Shown here piece after piece: positions 60,495 through 64,000 of a stretch of 64,000 nt of DNA. The translations under genes were made by a program, and so were the position numbers. The stretch spans positions 124,001-188,000 of the forward strand of contig CAYPTB010000032.1 of NCBI GenBank assembly GCA_964413535.1, read 5' to 3'. The notes under the pieces were generated by a model, which saw nothing but the letters and a program-made list of their open reading frames with translations, did no database searches and had not been told where the DNA came from. How positions within the stretch are numbered: the first letter of the stretch is position 1; each line of letters begins with the position of its first letter. The stretch comes from CAYPTB01 sp964413535 (GTDB lineage: Bacteria > Planctomycetota > UBA1135 > GCA-002686595).

Positions 60495-63400
60495 TTACCC
60501 CGCGTGGGCAACGGTCTTGTCGCGCGTGACCAGCGTGTAGATCGTGGGAATCACGACCAGCGTCAGGAGCGTGGAAACCGACAGCCCGGCGATGACGGTG
60601 ATCGCCATCGGCGCGCGCAGCTCCGCGCCTTCTCCGGAGCCGAGCTCACCCACGATCGGGACCGAGGCCAACCAATTGGTCATGGGGAGCAGGCCCAGGA
60701 CGGTGGTCGCCGTCGTCATCATGATCGGTCGCAGGCGCGAGCGGCCGGCTTCGATCACGGCTTCCTGGACCGTCAACCCCTGGGCGCGCTTCTGGTTGAT
60801 GCGGTCGACGAGCACGATCGCGTTGTTGACGACGATGCCGGCCAACATGATCAGGCCGATGAACACGACGACCGACACGGGAACCTCGAGCAGGTCGAGC
60901 ACGAACACGACGCCCACGCCCGCAAGGGGCACGGTGGCGAGGATCACGAAGGGTTGGATCAGGGACTCGAACTGGCTCGCCATCACGACGTAGACGAGGA
61001 AGACAGCGAGGAGCAGGGCGAAGCGCAAACTCGACTGAGCCTCGTCCATCTCGCGCTTCTGACCACCCAACTCGACCGTGATGTCGTCGGGCGTCTGCAG
61101 CGTCGCGAGGCTCGCTTCGATCTTGCGTTGGATGCCCCGGAGGTCGAGTCCGGTCCCTTCGGCGGTGATCAGCGCCCCGCGCGTGTTACCGATGCGCCGG
61201 ATCTCGGCCGGACCCTGGACGGTCCGCACGTCCGCCACGGAGCGCAAGGGCACGGGCGTCGCCGAGCCGGGATTCACGACCAGGTCCAGCACCGAGGCGA
61301 GGGTGGAGAGCACGACCTCGTCCCCGATCACGCGCACGTCGATGCGTTCCTCGCCCTCGTTGAAGCGCGTGCTGACGTTGCCGAGCACCTGATCGCGCAC
61401 GAGGTTCGACACGGCCGCGAGATCGAGTCCGTACTCGAGCGTCTTGTCGCGGTCGAAGCTGATCAGGGCTTCCGGATGACCGGGCCGCAGGGAGACGCGC
61501 AAGTCCGAGAGCTCTTCGACGGACGCGAGGCGTGCGAAGACCTCGGTCGTGACCGCCTCGATCGACTCGAGGTCGTAGCCTTTGACCTCGACGGCGATCG
61601 GGGCCTCGATCGCGAAGGGAGTCGGCCGCCGGATCTCGACCGAATGAACGGCCGGGTGGCTCGCGATCCGCTCGCGCACGCGTTCGGACACGAGCTCCTC
61701 CGCCGCGGCGTCGGACGCCGTCTGATCGAGCCGAACCGTGAGGCGCGCCGTGTGCGAACCCTCGATGTCGCGCGAGAGCGTCTCGCGCTCGATGCCGACC
61801 GTGAGCGCCGTCGTGCGCACGCCCTCCATGGCCCGGATCTCGAGGTCGAGCTCGCGCAGCGTCGCGTCGGTGAACGCGAGCGGCGTCCCGATGCCGAGCG
61901 CGACGTGCGCCGTGAACTCGCCCTGGTGGATCTCCGGCAAGAGCTCGAGACCGAGCTGGGGGACGCGGCGGACGGCGAGCGCGAACAGCGCGGCCGAGAG
62001 CACGAGGACGGCGAAGCGATGCCGGATCGCCGCTCCGAGCAGTCTCGCGTAGGCGCGCTCGCTCGCGCTCCAGGCCCGGTCGAAGGCGCGCGAGGCCGGG
62101 CCCAGGAGGAAGGCCAGCCCCCTGTACCCGCCGGCCACCACGAAGCCCACGCCGCGCGTCACCAGACCGATCGGGACGAGGAGCGCGCGCGCGCCGATCG
62201 TGAGCACGTTCCCGGGTCCGTTCCACCACGACCACCGGATCCCGTGCCGAGGCGAGGGCGGTCGCTCCTGCTCGCCCGCGCGCAGCTTTCCCCCCACGAG
62301 CCACGCGCGGGAAGCGAGCATCGGGATGAAGAGCACGGCGACGACGAGCGAAACCAAGAGCGACGTGACGACCGTCAACGCCTGGTCGCCGAAGATCTGG
62401 CCGGCGATCCCGGTGACGAAGACGATGGGCGCGAAGACGGCGATCGTGGTCAGGGTCGAGGAAGTGACTGCTCCGGCCACTTCGCGCACGCCGCGCACGG
62501 CGGCCCGTTCCAGCGAATCCCCCTCCTCGCGGCAGCGCGTGATCGACTCGAGCACGACGATCGCGTTGTCGACCAGCATCCCCACGCCGAGCGCGAGCCC
62601 GCCGAGCGACATGATGTTCAAGCTCACGTCGAAGACGAACATCGGCGCAAAGGTCACGACGACGGAGATCGGGATCGAGAGTCCGATGATGAACGTCGCC
62701 GACAGGCGGCGGAGGAAGATCCAGATCACGATCACGGCGAGCAGCGAACCCAGGACGGCCGCGCTCTTCACGTCGTCGACGGCGTTGCTGATGAACGTCG
62801 ACTGATCGGAGAGGAGCTCGAGCTGGAGCTCCTTTCGCATGCGGAAGGCCATGTACCCGGTCTTCTCGCGCTCCTCCCACGTGACCCCGCCGTCGCCGTC
62901 GGCCTCGCGTTTGAGGGCGGCGGCGACCAACGCCCGCCCTTCGGGCGTGCCGAAGACGGTCTCGTTCAGCGCCTTCGCGAGCTGGACGATGTTCGCGCCC
63001 GCCTCGCGGTAGATCGCGATCTCGACCATTTCGCCGCCCCCGAGGTGGCTGACGACTTCGCGCTTCTTGTGCGTGCGCTCGACCTCAGCCACGTCGCGTA
63101 TGCGGATCGCCGCGTCGCCGCGGCGCAGGACGGCCAGATCTTCGATCTCCGCGACGGTGCGGAACTCGTTCAGCGTCCGCACGAGGTACTCGGTCGAGCC
63201 CTCCAGGAGGGAGCCGCCCGAAGCGTTGATGTTCTCCTGGGCCAGGCGATTGGAGAGCGCGCTTGGATCGATCTGCCGCGCGGCGAGCTTGAAGGGATCG
63301 ACCCGGACGTGGATCTCCTCCTCGAGGCCGCCGCGCACTTGCACCGCCGCCACTCCCGCTATGGCTTCGAGCTCGCGCTTGATGCGGTTCTCGGCGAGCC

Positions 63401-63902
63401 AGCGGACGTGGATCAAGTCCGTCTCTCCGCCGGGGCCGCGCGCCGAAGTGATCCCGATGCGCAGGATGGGATCGAGGTTCGGGTCGTAGCGCAGGATCAG
63501 GGGCCGTTCCGCGCCGCGCGGCAACAGGACGCTGTCGAGCTTCTCGCGCACGTCCTGGACCGCGAAGGTCATGGGCGTGCCCCAGTCGAAGTCGAGCAGC
63601 ACGTCGGAAGTGCTCGCGCGACTGATGGAGCTCGTGCGCACGAGGTTCGGCAGCGTGCTGAGCGCCTCTTGGATGCGCTCCGAGACGCGCTCTTCGATGT
63701 CCTCGGGCGCGGCCCCCGGCCAACTCGTGCGCACGGTCAGCGTCGGATAGCTGATCTCGGGCAAGAGGTCGACGGACAGCTTCGAGAAGCTGACCAGCCC
63801 GAAGACCGCGGCCGCGAGCACGAACATCGTGATCGCGATCGGACGACGCGTGATGAACGCCATCGTCCCCTGCGGAGTGTCGCCCCGGGTCGGTGCGTCC
63901 AC
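60495..63902 (-). CDS. RND-family inner-membrane transporter (second)
   Basis: 1135 residues. Start AFITRRPIAITMFVLAAAVFG, then ISYPTLTVRTSWPGAAPEDIE, LGGLALGVGMLVDNAIVVLESI and GLIMLAGIVVNNAIVLVDRI. As in the other transporter there is an extra hydrophobic segment after the first helix bundle. GTG 63902 lies 4 nt after the upstream stop; ATG 63863 is a good alternative and matches the usual family start better. The two RND genes are 72 bp apart and differ clearly in sequence. Confidence 0.88.
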   Translation of the reverse strand: MDAPTRGDTPQGTMAFITRRPIAITMFVLAAAVFGLVSFSKLSVDLLPEISYPTLTVRTSWPGAAPEDIEERVSERIQEALSTLPNLVRTSSISRASTSDVLLDFDWGTPMTFAVQDVREKLDSVLLPRGAERPLILRYDPNLDPILRIGITSARGPGGETDLIHVRWLAENRIKRELEAIAGVAAVQVRGGLEEEIHVRVDPFKLAARQIDPSALSNRLAQENINASGGSLLEGSTEYLVRTLNEFRTVAEIEDLAVLRRGDAAIRIRDVAEVERTHKKREVVSHLGGGEMVEIAIYREAGANIVQLAKALNETVFGTPEGRALVAAALKREADGDGGVTWEEREKTGYMAFRMRKELQLELLSDQSTFISNAVDDVKSAAVLGSLLAVIVIWIFLRRLSATFIIGLSIPISVVVTFAPMFVFDVSLNIMSLGGLALGVGMLVDNAIVVLESITRCREEGDSLERAAVRGVREVAGAVTSSTLTTIAVFAPIVFVTGIAGQIFGDQALTVVTSLLVSLVVAVLFIPMLASRAWLVGGKLRAGEQERPPSPRHGIRWSWWNGPGNVLTIGARALLVPIGLVTRGVGFVVAGGYRGLAFLLGPASRAFDRAWSASERAYARLLGAAIRHRFAVLVLSAALFALAVRRVPQLGLELLPEIHQGEFTAHVALGIGTPLAFTDATLRELDLEIRAMEGVRTTALTVGIERETLSRDIEGSHTARLTVRLDQTASDAAAEELVSERVRERIASHPAVHSVEIRRPTPFAIEAPIAVEVKGYDLESIEAVTTEVFARLASVEELSDLRVSLRPGHPEALISFDRDKTLEYGLDLAAVSNLVRDQVLGNVSTRFNEGEERIDVRVIGDEVVLSTLASVLDLVVNPGSATPVPLRSVADVRTVQGPAEIRRIGNTRGALITAEGTGLDLRGIQRKIEASLATLQTPDDITVELGGQKREMDEAQSSLRFALLLAVFLVYVVMASQFESLIQPFVILATVPLAGVGVVFVLDLLEVPVSVVVFIGLIMLAGIVVNNAIVLVDRINQKRAQGLTVQEAVIEAGRSRLRPIMMTTATTVLGLLPMTNWLASVPIVGELGSGEGAELRAPMAITVIAGLSVSTLLTLVVIPTIYTLVTRDKTVAHAG

Positions 63903-63906
63903 GCCG

Positions 63907-64000
63907 TTACTCGACGGCCTCGGGGTCGGCCACCGGGTCTGCTTCGTCGTCCGTACCCGCGTCCGGAGTCGGGATCTCGGACTCCACCGCGTCCACCTTC
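63907..64000 (-). CDS. C-terminal end of a gene upstream of the RND pair (partial)
   Basis: The last 30 residues and stop of an acidic, Pro-rich tail (ESEIPTPDAGTDDEADPVAD…EAVE) running off the window edge. Its stop lies 4 nt before the RND start, so it is in the same operon. A periplasmic adaptor subunit would be the usual neighbour, but the visible tail cannot show that. Confidence 0.5.
   Translation of the reverse strand, partial: KVDAVESEIPTPDAGTDDEADPVADPEAVE

Noticed and set aside
1..64000. tRNA, rRNA, CRISPR array, phage or full insertion sequence
   Set aside because: No T-loop/anticodon patterns, no regularly spaced repeats and no transposase or integrase motifs were seen in the gaps or frames.

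Overview
The window is very GC-rich bacterial DNA with tightly packed genes, many GTG/TTG/CTG starts and frequent 4-bp stop/start overlaps. The best guess is a Planctomycetota genome. Reasons are a Ser/Thr kinase fused to a C-terminal SUMF1-like domain with a DWG metal-binding motif, LamG-containing type II secretion-like pseudopilins, an FHA protein beside a PilM-like protein, and EF-hand/HEAT/TPR secreted proteins. No rRNA, tRNA, CRISPR array, prophage or complete insertion sequence was seen.

Layout. (1) 1-13910: most of an aryl-polyene/xanthomonadin-type pigment locus that continues beyond the left edge. It holds a flavin enzyme and two hotdog dehydratases (+), then a divergent minus-strand operon (flavin enzyme, acyl carrier protein, ketosynthase, chain-length factor, glycosyltransferase, acyltransferase). 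A plus-strand operon follows: AMP ligase, two lipoproteins, MMPL exporter, LolA-like carrier. A 12-bp palindrome at 8266-8277 offers -10 boxes on both strands between the arms. Both flavin enzymes carry the WxWxIP and FxxPxxSxG signatures of flavin-dependent halogenases. (2) 13924-20078: kinase-SUMF1 fusion, lipoprotein, a 43-residue membrane protein with its own terminator, RadC and RsmE. (3) 20296-36033: one operon for a type IV pilus/type II secretion-like machine: FHA, PilM-PilN fusion, PilO-like, TPR protein, and five pseudopilin-like proteins (G, H, K, J, I types). The H-type protein has a LamG domain inserted in it, the K-type protein is 1738 residues, and the K and J types share a repeated small module. 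(4) 36030-36195: a 158-bp MITE-like element with a CTAG duplication, which appears to separate a ribosome-binding site from its start codon. (5) 36198-46051: secreted zinc-ribbon protein, parvulin-type isomerase, ScpB, PpiD/SurA-like protein, two methyltransferases and a two-component system. (6) 46467-56600: EF-hand/HEAT protein, arylsulfotransferase-like lipoprotein, glycosyltransferase, endonuclease III-like protein, O-antigen ligase/TPR membrane protein, then FtsY-NusB-RibH. (7) 56601-64000: a structured 324-bp intergenic region, two large RND transporters and the tail of a third gene.

The most noteworthy parts are the two-halogenase aryl-polyene-type locus, the domain-augmented pseudopilin operon with a repeated module, the small mobile element inside the neighbouring gene junction, and a repeated structured element with compensatory stem changes upstream of two unrelated genes (51408-51454 and 56635-56680). 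All functional calls rest on reading motifs and context; no database search was possible.
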